A DNA stretch of 64,000 bases from Paenibacillus sp. BK033 (GTDB lineage Bacteria > Bacillota > Bacilli > Paenibacillales > Paenibacillaceae). The translations under genes were made by a program, and so were the position numbers. Below are positions 25,628 to 33,654 of this stretch, one piece after another. The first letter of the stretch is position 1, and every line of letters begins with the position of its first letter. The notes below the pieces were generated by a model that searched no databases, was not told the origin of the DNA, and was given only the letters and a program-made list of their open reading frames with translations. Location of the stretch: assembly GCF_004345425.1 (NCBI RefSeq), contig NZ_SLVP01000008.1, positions 62,001 to 126,000 of the forward strand, read 5' to 3'.

Positions 25628-27223
25628 ATGCCAGATATTCTGGGAAGCGACATTGGCAATACGACAACGAATCAAAACGGAGACGTTGTAAATCGTGAAA
25701 TACAGATGCAAAAACCAAATCAAACCGCCAAGCCGGCGAAGCCGATATCCAAGCAGCTTGAAGTTAACCGCCAACTGCTGGAAGAGGTCTTCAAGAGCTG
25801 CAGCGATTTGACTTACTTGGCTTGGAAGTTCGGTCCGAATATGTCGCGGCACGCGCTATCCGTCTACTTCGGCACCATCATCCAGAAAAAGCAGCTCAAT
25901 TATATGAAATCCGTGCTCCAGGATCTAGTGACGCACGAGGTTGGTCCTGGGACGGAAGTGACAACGGAAAGCATCATTCAATATTTCGAAGATGACGTCG
26001 TTTCTGCCGAGTCGGCAAGTCTGGAAAATGATTTCGAAACGCTCGTGGATCATATTCTGGACGGAAATCTGGTCATTTTCTTCGAAGGCTGGGACAAAGC
26101 AATTGTGTTCCAGGCTTCGGGCCTAGAGACAAGGCAGATCACCGAGCCGACCAGCGAATCCGTCGTTCAAGGACCACGGGAAAGCACGGTCGAGAATATG
26201 AATATAAACATCGGCTTGCTTCGGATCCGCTTGAAGAGTCCGTTGTTTAAGCTGGAAATGTTAAACTCGGGCGGCGAGACCCGGACGAAGATTGCATATT
26301 GCTATCTGGAGGGAAGCGTCGACCCGGAAATGCTGGCCGAATTCAAAGAACGCATGGAAGAAACGAAATCGATGGAAGTGCTGGAGACCTCCTATGTCGA
26401 GGAATTAATCCAAGACTCGACGTATTCGCCATTTCCCCAGTTTCGCGTTACAGAGCGGCCGGACGTGGCGGTCGCCGCATTACTTGACGGCAAAATCGTC
26501 GTGCTGGTACAGGGAACCGGGACCATGCTCCTTTGTCCGGGGCTGTTTATAGAGCTGCTGCAGTCGAGCGAAGATTATTATCAGCGCACCGTCTATTCGA
26601 GTTTAATCCGCTGGCTTCGCGTCCTCGCGTTTTTCATGGCTTTGACGCTGCCTAGCATTTACATCGCCGTGACGACATTTCATTCCGAAATGATTCCTAC
26701 GGTGCTGCTGCTGACGATATTGGATTCCCGCGAAGGCATTCCGTTCCCGGCATTCATTGAAGCGCTGATCATGGAATTTTTCTTCGAGCTGCTTCGCGAA
26801 GCCGGAATCCGGCTTCCCCGCCCTGTCGGTTCCGCCGTTAGCATCGTTGGCGCCCTCGTCGTCGGCGAGGCAGCCATCAACGCCGGCCTCGCTTCGCCGA
26901 TGATGGTCATTATCGTCGCGTTGACGGGGATTGCCTCATTCGCGATTCCCCAGTATAACATGGCGATTGCCTTGCGAATCCTTAGATTTCCATTAATGGC
27001 GCTTTCAGCCTCGTTTGGAGGATTTGGGCTGCTGTGCGGGCTTTTGGCGATATTATGGCATATGGTGACGCTGCGTTCATTGGGACAGCCCTTTCTGGGC
27101 ACGCTGCAGCCGTTCAGTCCGCGCCAGCTGCTCGATACGTTCGTCCGCGCACCCATTAAGTACATGGACCGCTCGCCTCGCAGCAAACAGGCTTCCAAAC
27201 CGGCGCCGCAACATTCCGAATAG
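25628..27223 (+). CDS. GerA-family spore germination protein (A subunit)
   Basis: The 531-residue A subunit of a nutrient germinant receptor in the spore inner membrane. The N-terminal soluble domain runs to ~300 (NRQLLEEVFKSCSDLTYLAWKF; VHILDGNLVIFFEGWDKAIVFQASGLETRQITEPTSESVVQGPRE). Membrane segments follow, with DYYQRTVYSSLIRWLRVLAFFMALTLPSIYIAVTTFH, FPAFIEALIMEFFFELLREAGIRLPRPVGSAVSIVGALVVGEAAINAGLASPMMVI and the C-terminal helices. ATG 25628 has AGGTGG eight bases upstream, so the GTG frame start at 25616 is not used. It is the first of four cotranscribed genes. The germinant is unknown. Confidence 0.92.
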   Translation: MPDILGSDIGNTTTNQNGDVVNREIQMQKPNQTAKPAKPISKQLEVNRQLLEEVFKSCSDLTYLAWKFGPNMSRHALSVYFGTIIQKKQLNYMKSVLQDLVTHEVGPGTEVTTESIIQYFEDDVVSAESASLENDFETLVDHILDGNLVIFFEGWDKAIVFQASGLETRQITEPTSESVVQGPRESTVENMNINIGLLRIRLKSPLFKLEMLNSGGETRTKIAYCYLEGSVDPEMLAEFKERMEETKSMEVLETSYVEELIQDSTYSPFPQFRVTERPDVAVAALLDGKIVVLVQGTGTMLLCPGLFIELLQSSEDYYQRTVYSSLIRWLRVLAFFMALTLPSIYIAVTTFHSEMIPTVLLLTILDSREGIPFPAFIEALIMEFFFELLREAGIRLPRPVGSAVSIVGALVVGEAAINAGLASPMMVIIVALTGIASFAIPQYNMAIALRILRFPLMALSASFGGFGLLCGLLAILWHMVTLRSLGQPFLGTLQPFSPRQLLDTFVRAPIKYMDRSPRSKQASKPAPQHSE

Positions 27224-27241
27224 CAAAGGAATGATGGCTTG

Positions 27242-28396
27242 ATGAAATGGCTGCAGCAGATTCTTGTTCTTTGGCTTGCCACTATGATTCTTACCGGATG
27301 CTGGAACAGATCCGAATTGCCGCAGAAAGGGTTTATTCTGGGAGCCGCGATTGATCAGATCAAGCCGGATAAAATCAAGCTTGCTGTCCAGATCTATAAA
27401 CCGGGGCAAAAGGCCGGTGTTCAAGGAGGCAAACAGGCCGAGCCTTATGTCAATATCGAAACCAAAAGCGAGTCCGTATTTGACGCCGTTCGCGACATTA
27501 CGCTTCATCTAGGACGGAAAGCCCAGTGGAGCCATATTCGGGTCATTATTATCGATGATGAAACGGCTGGTAAAACACCTCTTCTTTCGCTTCTCGATGA
27601 GTTTTACCGCGACCATGAAACGCGTATGAGCACGAAAGTGGTGATCTCACAAGGAAATGCAAGCAAGTACCTTGAGATTAAACCTCTTATCGAGCAAACC
27701 GTCACCCATCAGATGAACCGGATGCAAGAAATAGGACTCCGCGAATCGGGGAAAGTTCCTGCTGTCAATCTGCTTCAGCTGGCACAGGCTCTCAAAAGCC
27801 AGGTTCCCGACACTGTCCTTCCGTACGCAATAGAACGGAAAGGAGGCGTAATCCTGCCGGGCGCTGCCATGATTAAGGACGGCAAGATGATCGGGACGCT
27901 TACCGGCAGCCAGACCGAGAATATTCTTATGCTCACGAATCAATTCAAGCACGGGGCTCTGCGACTTCCTTGCGAACCGTCCGGCAATAATACGAAGCCG
28001 AAGGTTGAAGCGGTTGAAACGCACACCATACGGACGAAAATTACTCCCGTTCTGAATCCGGACAAACTTAAAGTGAACGTGAAGGTTCTGATCATCGGCA
28101 ACATCAGCGAGTTGAAGTGCAGCAGATTGGACAAGCCCGAAGACGAGATCCATTTCCAGCAAAGATTGAAGGAGGAGATGGAAAAAAAGCTGATGGAAAC
28201 GATCCGGGTCACGCAGGAACAGCAAATCGACTTGATCGGGTTAGGCAATTCACTCTACCGCAACCATACGAAGGTGTGGAAGGAGTGGAAAAAAACATGG
28301 CGTGAACGTTACGCGGAAGCCGACTTTGAAATCGAGGTTACGGCCGATATTACCCATACGTTAACGACAGTGGGGAAACCGGTCAGCGCCAAGTAA
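27242..28396 (+). CDS. Ger(x)C-family spore germination lipoprotein (C subunit)
   Basis: From ATG 27242 the protein is 384 residues. A lipoprotein signal ends in the lipobox LTGC with the modified Cys at 20, followed by WNRSELPQKGFILGAAID, the standard GerC start. The rest has the three-domain GerC pattern (VFDAVRDITLHLGRKAQWSHIRVIIIDDETA; LPYAIERKGGVILPGAAMIKDGKMIGTLTGSQTENILMLTNQ; WKEWKKTWRERYAEADFEIEVTADI). It is anchored on the outer face of the spore inner membrane. The TTG frame start at 27239 is ignored because AAAGGA is positioned for 27242. The order A-C-small ORF-B differs from the A-B-C order of B. subtilis gerA. Confidence 0.92.
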   Translation: MKWLQQILVLWLATMILTGCWNRSELPQKGFILGAAIDQIKPDKIKLAVQIYKPGQKAGVQGGKQAEPYVNIETKSESVFDAVRDITLHLGRKAQWSHIRVIIIDDETAGKTPLLSLLDEFYRDHETRMSTKVVISQGNASKYLEIKPLIEQTVTHQMNRMQEIGLRESGKVPAVNLLQLAQALKSQVPDTVLPYAIERKGGVILPGAAMIKDGKMIGTLTGSQTENILMLTNQFKHGALRLPCEPSGNNTKPKVEAVETHTIRTKITPVLNPDKLKVNVKVLIIGNISELKCSRLDKPEDEIHFQQRLKEEMEKKLMETIRVTQEQQIDLIGLGNSLYRNHTKVWKEWKKTWRERYAEADFEIEVTADITHTLTTVGKPVSAK

Positions 28397-28411
28397 TCCA
28401 GGAGGATACAG

Positions 28412-28657
28412 ATGCTGGAAAAAATCATTGTTCTGATGATAAGCTACGTCCTTGCGCTTGTCACGGATATCCATAATCTGCGCGATGCTCAGATTCGCCC
28501 CAAGATCATCTATTTCGGGATTATCGCGATTTCGCTGTATCTTAGCACCGATTATCTCATTAAACCCGAATTGCCGGATATCCATACGCTTGTCGATCTC
28601 ACCTTGACCCGTCCGGCCAAAATGATCGTTGAGTTTCTTACCGTGAAGCCGATATGA
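28412..28657 (+). CDS. Small membrane protein in the ger operon
   Basis: The 81-residue protein lies between gerC-type and gerB-type genes, overlapping the latter by ATGA, so it is translationally coupled. It has a hydrophobic segment at ~4-18 (KIIVLMISYVLALVT) and another at ~34-46 (YFGIIAISLYLST), with a charged stretch IHNLRDAQIRPK between. AGGAGG precedes ATG 28412. A small gene of this kind at this place may correspond to the D subunit (GerD/GerVB-type accessory) of some receptors, but I cannot match it by motif. Its coupling to gerB supports a real function in receptor assembly. Confidence 0.75.
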   Translation: MLEKIIVLMISYVLALVTDIHNLRDAQIRPKIIYFGIIAISLYLSTDYLIKPELPDIHTLVDLTLTRPAKMIVEFLTVKPI

Positions 28658-29766
28658 AGAAGCTTGAGACCATCAGCATTTCACAAATGGCGATATTATA
28701 TTTCGCTTATGTCACCGGATCGGCCAAGATCGTCATCCCGGGTCCGCTCATTTCAATGGCATTTAATGCGGCATGGCTGTCGATCCTCATTTCGGCTTCC
28801 TTCGGCGCCCTGCTGCTCCTCATCATTTTTTATTTGCATGACAAGAATCCCGGATTGACGTTAATTGCCATAAGCAACAAGACGATCGGCCGCTGGCCTA
28901 CCGTAATCTTGGCCTGCGCCATGCTGACAATGGCGCTGCATATGGCATCCGGCATCATTATTGACGTTTCGACTTTTATGACCAGCATGATGCTGCCTGA
29001 GACGCCGAACTACATATTCATGGGGATGCTCTACTTTCTTGCCGCGCTGCTCTTGCGGTCAGGTATCGAACCAATGGCCCGGATGTTCAGTATTTTAATC
29101 GTGTTCGTTATGGCGTTTTGGGCCATTGTGCTGCTCCTCCTGATTCCGCAATATCACCCGGAGTTTCTGCGTCCGGTTTTTCCTGTAGGCCTTAAGCCTG
29201 CGCTGCTCGGAGCCTATTCAACAGCCGGATTCCCGTATGGAGAGGTGGTTCTGTTCGCCATGCTGCTGCCTTTTTCAAGGGCGAAACAGACGAAGCCGCT
29301 CAAGAAGGCCCTTTTCTGGGCCCTGCTGGCGAACGCGGCCACATTGATCATCTCGACCCTTTGTACGATTATGGAGCTCGGACCGATGGCTACGGAGAAG
29401 AGGTTCTCCGTATTTGTCATCGCGCAAATGATCGAAGTCGGCGATATCATTGAGCGGGTCGAAGCCGTTATAGGGTTAGCCTTGATAGCCGGTTCTTTGA
29501 TGAAGGCGACGATTACGCTTTATGCGATTCAACTCATCATAACCGAGCTGTTCAAGCTGAAAAACGACCGTCTGCTGACCAACCCGATCTGTCTTGCGGT
29601 CTTCTTGCTGGCCTTAACGATGCCGAGTAACACCAAACGATGGGAGGAGCTGGTATTTATCGTGCATCCGCTTTGGGTTGCCGTTGTCTATGTGCTTCCG
29701 CTTCTAATCATCGCAGGGGTTGCTGCCGTCAAGGAGCTTTTCAGTGAGCCGCAGCATTCTTCTTAG
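28654..29766 (+). CDS. Endospore germination permease GerB-family (B subunit)
   Basis: The 370-residue amino-acid-permease-like protein has ten predicted membrane helices (ISISQMAILYFAYVTGSAKIVIPGPLI; AGFPYGEVVLFAMLLPF; RVEAVIGLALIAGSLMKATITLYAIQLII). GerB subunits are APC-superfamily proteins that probably bind the germinant. PYGEV and ISQM motifs are characteristic. It overlaps the small gene by four bases and is the last gene of the operon. The stop codon is inside a hairpin with no U-run. The germinant specificity of this receptor cannot be read from the sequence. Confidence 0.92.
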   Translation: MKKLETISISQMAILYFAYVTGSAKIVIPGPLISMAFNAAWLSILISASFGALLLLIIFYLHDKNPGLTLIAISNKTIGRWPTVILACAMLTMALHMASGIIIDVSTFMTSMMLPETPNYIFMGMLYFLAALLLRSGIEPMARMFSILIVFVMAFWAIVLLLLIPQYHPEFLRPVFPVGLKPALLGAYSTAGFPYGEVVLFAMLLPFSRAKQTKPLKKALFWALLANAATLIISTLCTIMELGPMATEKRFSVFVIAQMIEVGDIIERVEAVIGLALIAGSLMKATITLYAIQLIITELFKLKNDRLLTNPICLAVFLLALTMPSNTKRWEELVFIVHPLWVAVVYVLPLLIIAGVAAVKELFSEPQHSS

Positions 29767-29801
29767 CCACTTTGTCATTGTATATCCGGATCGGTGGCTA
29801 A
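29763..29801 (+). terminator. Weak hairpin at the end of the ger operon
   Basis: TTAGCCAC (29763-29770) pairs with GTGGCTAA (29794-29801). A second hairpin, CTGACAA/TTGTCAG, follows at 29819-29838. Neither has a clear U-run. Confidence 0.35.
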
Positions 29802-29839
29802 AGAGACTTACAAGAACGCTGACAAGACATTTTGTCAGT

Positions 29840-30110
29840 GTTGATCTTCTGTTGATTAATCTCATCTTGTATTAATCGTGTTGTCTTTATTTTAGGGGCT
29901 GGGTAAGCAACACCACAATGACGAGGTAGATCCGGCCCTTTTTGTGTCTGCATTGAGAGAATACGAGCGGACTTCGGTTGACCCACCATATAAGTACTTT
30001 GTGAGAGCAAGCGTTGACTCCTTGTCGACTTCGACGATCTTCGAGCACAACGCAAAGAAGTACATCGCCAAATGAACGATGTACTCTGAGTCGCATACTT
30101 CTATACCATT
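29840..30110 (+). repeat. Dispersed repeat copy A with arm-like paired motifs and hairpin
   Basis: This is the main content of the 29767-30172 gap, which has no convincing gene. It aligns over its full length with 38287-38583 (copy B). Shared blocks in the same order are GCAACACC, CCGGC-CTTTTTGTGTCTG, CATTGAG, GAGCGGAC, AAGTACTTT, paired GTTGACT-like motifs, a TACATCG/CGATGTA hairpin, and CATACTTCTATACC. Paired motifs 11 bp apart occur at both ends: GTTGATC 29840 with GTTGATT 29851, and GTTGACT 30013 with GTCGACT 30024. This resembles integrase arm-type sites flanking a core. An attachment-site scar is the favoured reading; a conserved regulatory or RNA element is the alternative. Confidence 0.6.
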
Positions 30111-30172
30111 TAAGCCTTTTCCTCAATCGCTCCAGCTGCAGAATCTGCTCCGGATTACAACATACGCTTCTT

Positions 30173-31213
30173 TTAGAATAGTGTCTTCAGCGCTTCAGGC
30201 GTGAACGGCACCAATTCAGTCAATTTACCTTCACGGATTTTGCTGGCCCATGCTGGGTCAACCAGCAGTGCCCTGCCGATCGCCACCAGATCAAATTCAT
30301 CATTTTCGAGTTTTTGCACAAGCCCGTCAATTCCTGTATTGGCAGAGCTTTTTCCTTCCGTGAAGAAGGTCATGAAATCACTGTCGAGTCCAACCGAGCC
30401 GACGGTAATCGTTGGTTTGCCAGTGGTCCGTTTCACCCAGCCCGCAAGATTCAAATCTGATCCGGCAAATTCAGGCTCCCAGTACCGGCGGGTCGAGCAA
30501 TGGAATATATCCACGCCGGCATCCACCAGCGGTTTCAGAAATTGCTCCAGCTCTTCAGGATTATAAGCCAGCTTCACGGTGTATTCCCTTTCTTTCCACT
30601 GCGAAAGCCGCAGCACAATCGGGAAATCGGGCCCCACAGCTTCGCGGCAAGCCCGGACGACCTCTTCGGCGAAACGGGTGCGGGCCACCAGACTGCCTCC
30701 GTAGCGGTCCGTACGCTGATTGCTTTTCTCCCAGAAGAACTGGTCGATTAAATAGCCGTGCGCTCCGTGAAGCTCTATGCCATCGAAGCCGATCCTCTTA
30801 GCTTCAAAAGCCGCGTCGGCGAATGCTTGGACGATAGCGGTAATCTCCGCTTCGGAATAGTCATTCACCTGCTTCTTCGTGCCCATATGCCAAATTTGCG
30901 GCATAATTTTGCCTCCTGCAGCATGAACCTCGGCTGCGACGTTAGCCCATCCTTTTAAAGCTTCTTCACCATAAAAATGGGGCACATCCTTGGAGTTTGA
31001 GGAATCGGGATGATTCACCACCGTTCCTTCGGTTATGATAAGGCCTACATTATTCTCGGCTCTCCGGCGGTAATAAGCGGCAACATCCGCTCCAGGCACC
31101 CCATTCGGAGACATAGCGCGGGTCATAGGCGCCATCACAATGCGATTTGCTAGTGTAAGCTGCCCAAGAGTAAACGGTCGGAACAAGGATTGTACGGCTG
31201 TAGAAGTTGACAA
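30173..31213 (-). CDS. Old yellow enzyme-type NADH:flavin oxidoreductase
   Basis: The 346-residue FMN TIM barrel starts FRPFTLGQLTLANRIVMAPMTRAMSPNGVPG, the classic OYE opening. IITEGTVVNHP carries the flavin-contacting Thr. MPQIWHMGTK is followed by FDGIELHGAHGYLIDQFFWEKSNQRTDRYGGSLVARTRFAEEVV, and DLVAIGRALLVDPAWASKI is the phosphate-binding end. Such enzymes reduce activated C=C bonds or nitro groups using NAD(P)H. The gene is convergent to nothing; its 3' end abuts the conserved hairpin of repeat copy A, which may end its transcript. An AraC regulator lies upstream on the same strand after 140 bp. Confidence 0.88.
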   Translation of the reverse strand: MSTSTAVQSLFRPFTLGQLTLANRIVMAPMTRAMSPNGVPGADVAAYYRRRAENNVGLIITEGTVVNHPDSSNSKDVPHFYGEEALKGWANVAAEVHAAGGKIMPQIWHMGTKKQVNDYSEAEITAIVQAFADAAFEAKRIGFDGIELHGAHGYLIDQFFWEKSNQRTDRYGGSLVARTRFAEEVVRACREAVGPDFPIVLRLSQWKEREYTVKLAYNPEELEQFLKPLVDAGVDIFHCSTRRYWEPEFAGSDLNLAGWVKRTTGKPTITVGSVGLDSDFMTFFTEGKSSANTGIDGLVQKLENDEFDLVAIGRALLVDPAWASKIREGKLTELVPFTPEALKTLF

Positions 31214-31353
31214 TGTTTTAACCTCCGATCATGAGTTGAATGTCATTAAAATTAGCAAACCGTAATCGGATTCTCGTTATAGAAAATCCATTCGATACAG
31301 TTTTAGAATAACATAGGATAACGTAAGTGGATAATCGATGCATCGAGTTTGGA

Positions 31354-32247
31354 CTATCCATTTTTGAATTCCGTAGGCGTCAGACCGGTCTCCTCTTTAA
31401 AATTGCGGGAGAAATAATGGACGCTGGCGTAGCCAAGCCGCTCTGCGATCACATCCATCTTCTCGCCACTCAGCAGGTAATATTTCGCTTTACGGATACG
31501 TTCGTTGATGAGATATTGCTTCGGGCTATCTCCGGTACATTTGCGAAACAGCGATGAGAAATAAATGACGTGATAGCCGCATAGAGCAGCCAGCTCATTT
31601 ACGGTCCAGTTCTTCTCCGGCTGCTCGTTGATCGCCTGGAGGGCAGGATCAATCTTGTCCTGTTCCGGTGACCTCGGACGCGTCGTCAGCTGACTGCGGA
31701 CAAGCGTAGTAATTAGCTCTGTCATTAACGATCGCAGCAAGATGCGGTAGCCCGGCTGCTCGTTCATGTATTCTTTTACAATCCGCATCAGGATCGGTTT
31801 GAGGTCAGGCTTGGTGAAGAAAGGCGGCAGCTCCAGCAGCTCTTTGTTTGGGAGCTCGAGCTTGTAGCTGGGACGGATACTGGCCTTAAGCTTCTCCTCG
31901 CTGCAGGCTTCAATCGAGAATGCGGGATGGACAGGCTCTGGCGACGGCTGCCGGTAAGCAAAATGGATGCCGATGAAGACGGCACCCATTCGAGCGATAA
32001 TCCGATGCGGACAATGGGGTCCGTACAACGCGCTGTCTCCTGCTGCCAGCGTATATTGCTCTTGGCCGATACTTATCTCGGCTTCGCCCGAGAGCAGGCA
32101 GAATAGCTGATAGTCCGGGATGATGCGAGGCCCCCATTGCTCTGCGGCAGGCACTTCGGCATGGCTTGCAAAATTAACCGTTGGCTGCAGGTCATCGATA
32201 GAGCCCAGGACGATATCCGGAATGGAATGCAGCGAGTCTTGAAACAT
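31354..32247 (-). CDS. AraC-family regulator with cupin N-terminus
   Basis: The 297-residue protein has an N-terminal cupin-like sensor (PDYQLFCLLSGEAEISIGQEQYTLAAGDSALYGPHCPHRI, residues ~40-85) with a set of His residues. The C-terminal AraC DNA-binding domain begins about residue 195 (WTVNELAALCGYHVIYFSSLFRKCTGDSPKQYLINERIRKAKYYLLSGEKMDVIAERLGYASVHYFSRNFKEETGLTPTEFKNG). It is divergent from the PhyH dioxygenase gene, so it probably controls that gene and perhaps the downstream OYE gene, in response to a small ligand, often a sugar or polyol in this layout. AGGTGA precedes ATG 32247. Confidence 0.88.
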   Translation of the reverse strand: MFQDSLHSIPDIVLGSIDDLQPTVNFASHAEVPAAEQWGPRIIPDYQLFCLLSGEAEISIGQEQYTLAAGDSALYGPHCPHRIIARMGAVFIGIHFAYRQPSPEPVHPAFSIEACSEEKLKASIRPSYKLELPNKELLELPPFFTKPDLKPILMRIVKEYMNEQPGYRILLRSLMTELITTLVRSQLTTRPRSPEQDKIDPALQAINEQPEKNWTVNELAALCGYHVIYFSSLFRKCTGDSPKQYLINERIRKAKYYLLSGEKMDVIAERLGYASVHYFSRNFKEETGLTPTEFKNG

Positions 32248-32473
32248 ACGGCGAAATCACCTCATGACAGGAATGATCCAGGATATTTGAAAAGTGCAAA
32301 GACCTGTTTCGTATCTGTAAATACACCGCTTATAAACTCCGCTATGCTTAGCACATCAAGCCATAACGCAAGTTCGATTGATTATTAAGCTTATGCTTTC
32401 GAAGTATGAATCATCTCGATAGCCCGTACACGGTCTATTGTGGTGATAATTCATTTTAGGAGGAGTTGTTGTT

Positions 32474-33307
32474 ATGTTAAGTCAAGCACAAATCGCGGAG
32501 TTTGAAAACAACGGTTTTCTAAAAGGTGGGGTCGTGTTGAACGACGACCAGGTAGAGGAACTTCGCGAGGAGCTAGATAAGGTGATGAACGGCGAGACCG
32601 TCAATAAACCAGTCTTGAATCGCAACATGCTGGATTCGGATTCGCCCTATGACAATATGAAAATGATCACAAGCGAGAGTGTCGTCCAGATCGTTAATAT
32701 CTGGCTCGCCAGCGATCGTTTCCTCCAGCATGCCGCGCATTCGGTCATCTGCGAGGAAGTGGCGCAGCTGTGCCATTCCAATTCGCTTCGCATCTGGCAT
32801 GACCAAGTGCAATATAAGCCGCCGATTACCGGCGGACCTACGAACTGGCATCAGGATCACCCGCTCTGGCCGATCATCCAGCCTTCCGACCTCGTCAGTG
32901 CCTGGGTCGCGCTTGACGATGCCGTTATCGAGAACGGCTGCATGTGGATGGTGCCGGGCAGCCACAAGTGGGGCAATCACCAGCGCTATCTGGCGAATAC
33001 ACCGGACTTCATGCCGTACCATAAACAGCCGGAGATGCTGCCGAACAACGCGGTAGTAAAAGCCGTGCCGTTCGAAATCAAGAAAGGCCAGGTAGGATAC
33101 CACCATTGCCTGACTTGGCACGGCAGCCCGAACAACCGCTCCGAGATGAAGCGCCGCGCCATCGCCGTGCACTACATGCCGGGCCACACCCGCTACGAGC
33201 CTGTGGGTGAGCATGTCATGCTCTCCTACGTCAACGTAAAGCCGGGCGAGCTGCTCGTGGGCGATCATTTTCCGGAGGTGTACCGGAAGCAGGGGGTACA
33301 GGTTTAA
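32474..33307 (+). CDS. Phytanoyl-CoA dioxygenase (PhyH) family protein
   Basis: The 277-residue Fe(II)/2-oxoglutarate-dependent oxygenase has a double-stranded beta-helix. The facial triad is visible as H126 and D128 in TNWHQDHPLW and H216 in CLTWHGSPNNRS, with R222 as the likely 2-oxoglutarate anchor. VSAWVALDDAVIENGCMWMVPGSHKWG is the family core strand region. It starts MLSQAQIAEFENNGFLKGG, the usual PhyH N-terminus. In bacteria these enzymes hydroxylate varied small molecules, including ectoine and secondary metabolites. AGGAGG precedes ATG 32474. It diverges from the AraC regulator; a terminator follows. Confidence 0.87.
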   Translation: MLSQAQIAEFENNGFLKGGVVLNDDQVEELREELDKVMNGETVNKPVLNRNMLDSDSPYDNMKMITSESVVQIVNIWLASDRFLQHAAHSVICEEVAQLCHSNSLRIWHDQVQYKPPITGGPTNWHQDHPLWPIIQPSDLVSAWVALDDAVIENGCMWMVPGSHKWGNHQRYLANTPDFMPYHKQPEMLPNNAVVKAVPFEIKKGQVGYHHCLTWHGSPNNRSEMKRRAIAVHYMPGHTRYEPVGEHVMLSYVNVKPGELLVGDHFPEVYRKQGVQV

Positions 33308-33321
33308 TGGTTTTTAGGAGG

Positions 33322-33347
33322 AGCCGCGCGGATAGCGCGGCTTTTTG
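33322..33347 (+). terminator. Terminator of the PhyH gene
   Basis: AGCCGCGC (33322-33329) pairs with GCGCGGCT (33335-33342), followed by TTTTT. Base composition becomes AT-rich downstream; 33348-33654 holds no credible gene. Confidence 0.85.
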
Positions 33348-33654
33348 TTTAATGACTTTAGAGAGAGTGGAAAAATCAGGTTTCTCAACAAAAGTGCCTA
33401 GTTTGGTGGAAAAAGGTTACGCGTTACGAGACGCAGTCTACTAAATCCTCAATCCGATGCATCATGTTAACAACATATCTACAATTAATAATTAGAACCT
33501 GTACAGAGAACCCCCTTTACCAGTTATTTTATATATTATACAATTACCATTACATGGATATTTATTTTGATTATTTATCCAGACAAGTATTTAAACAAAA
33601 TATTTTATTATCCGGACATGTAATATATACAAAGATAGTTAAGGAGACCCTATT

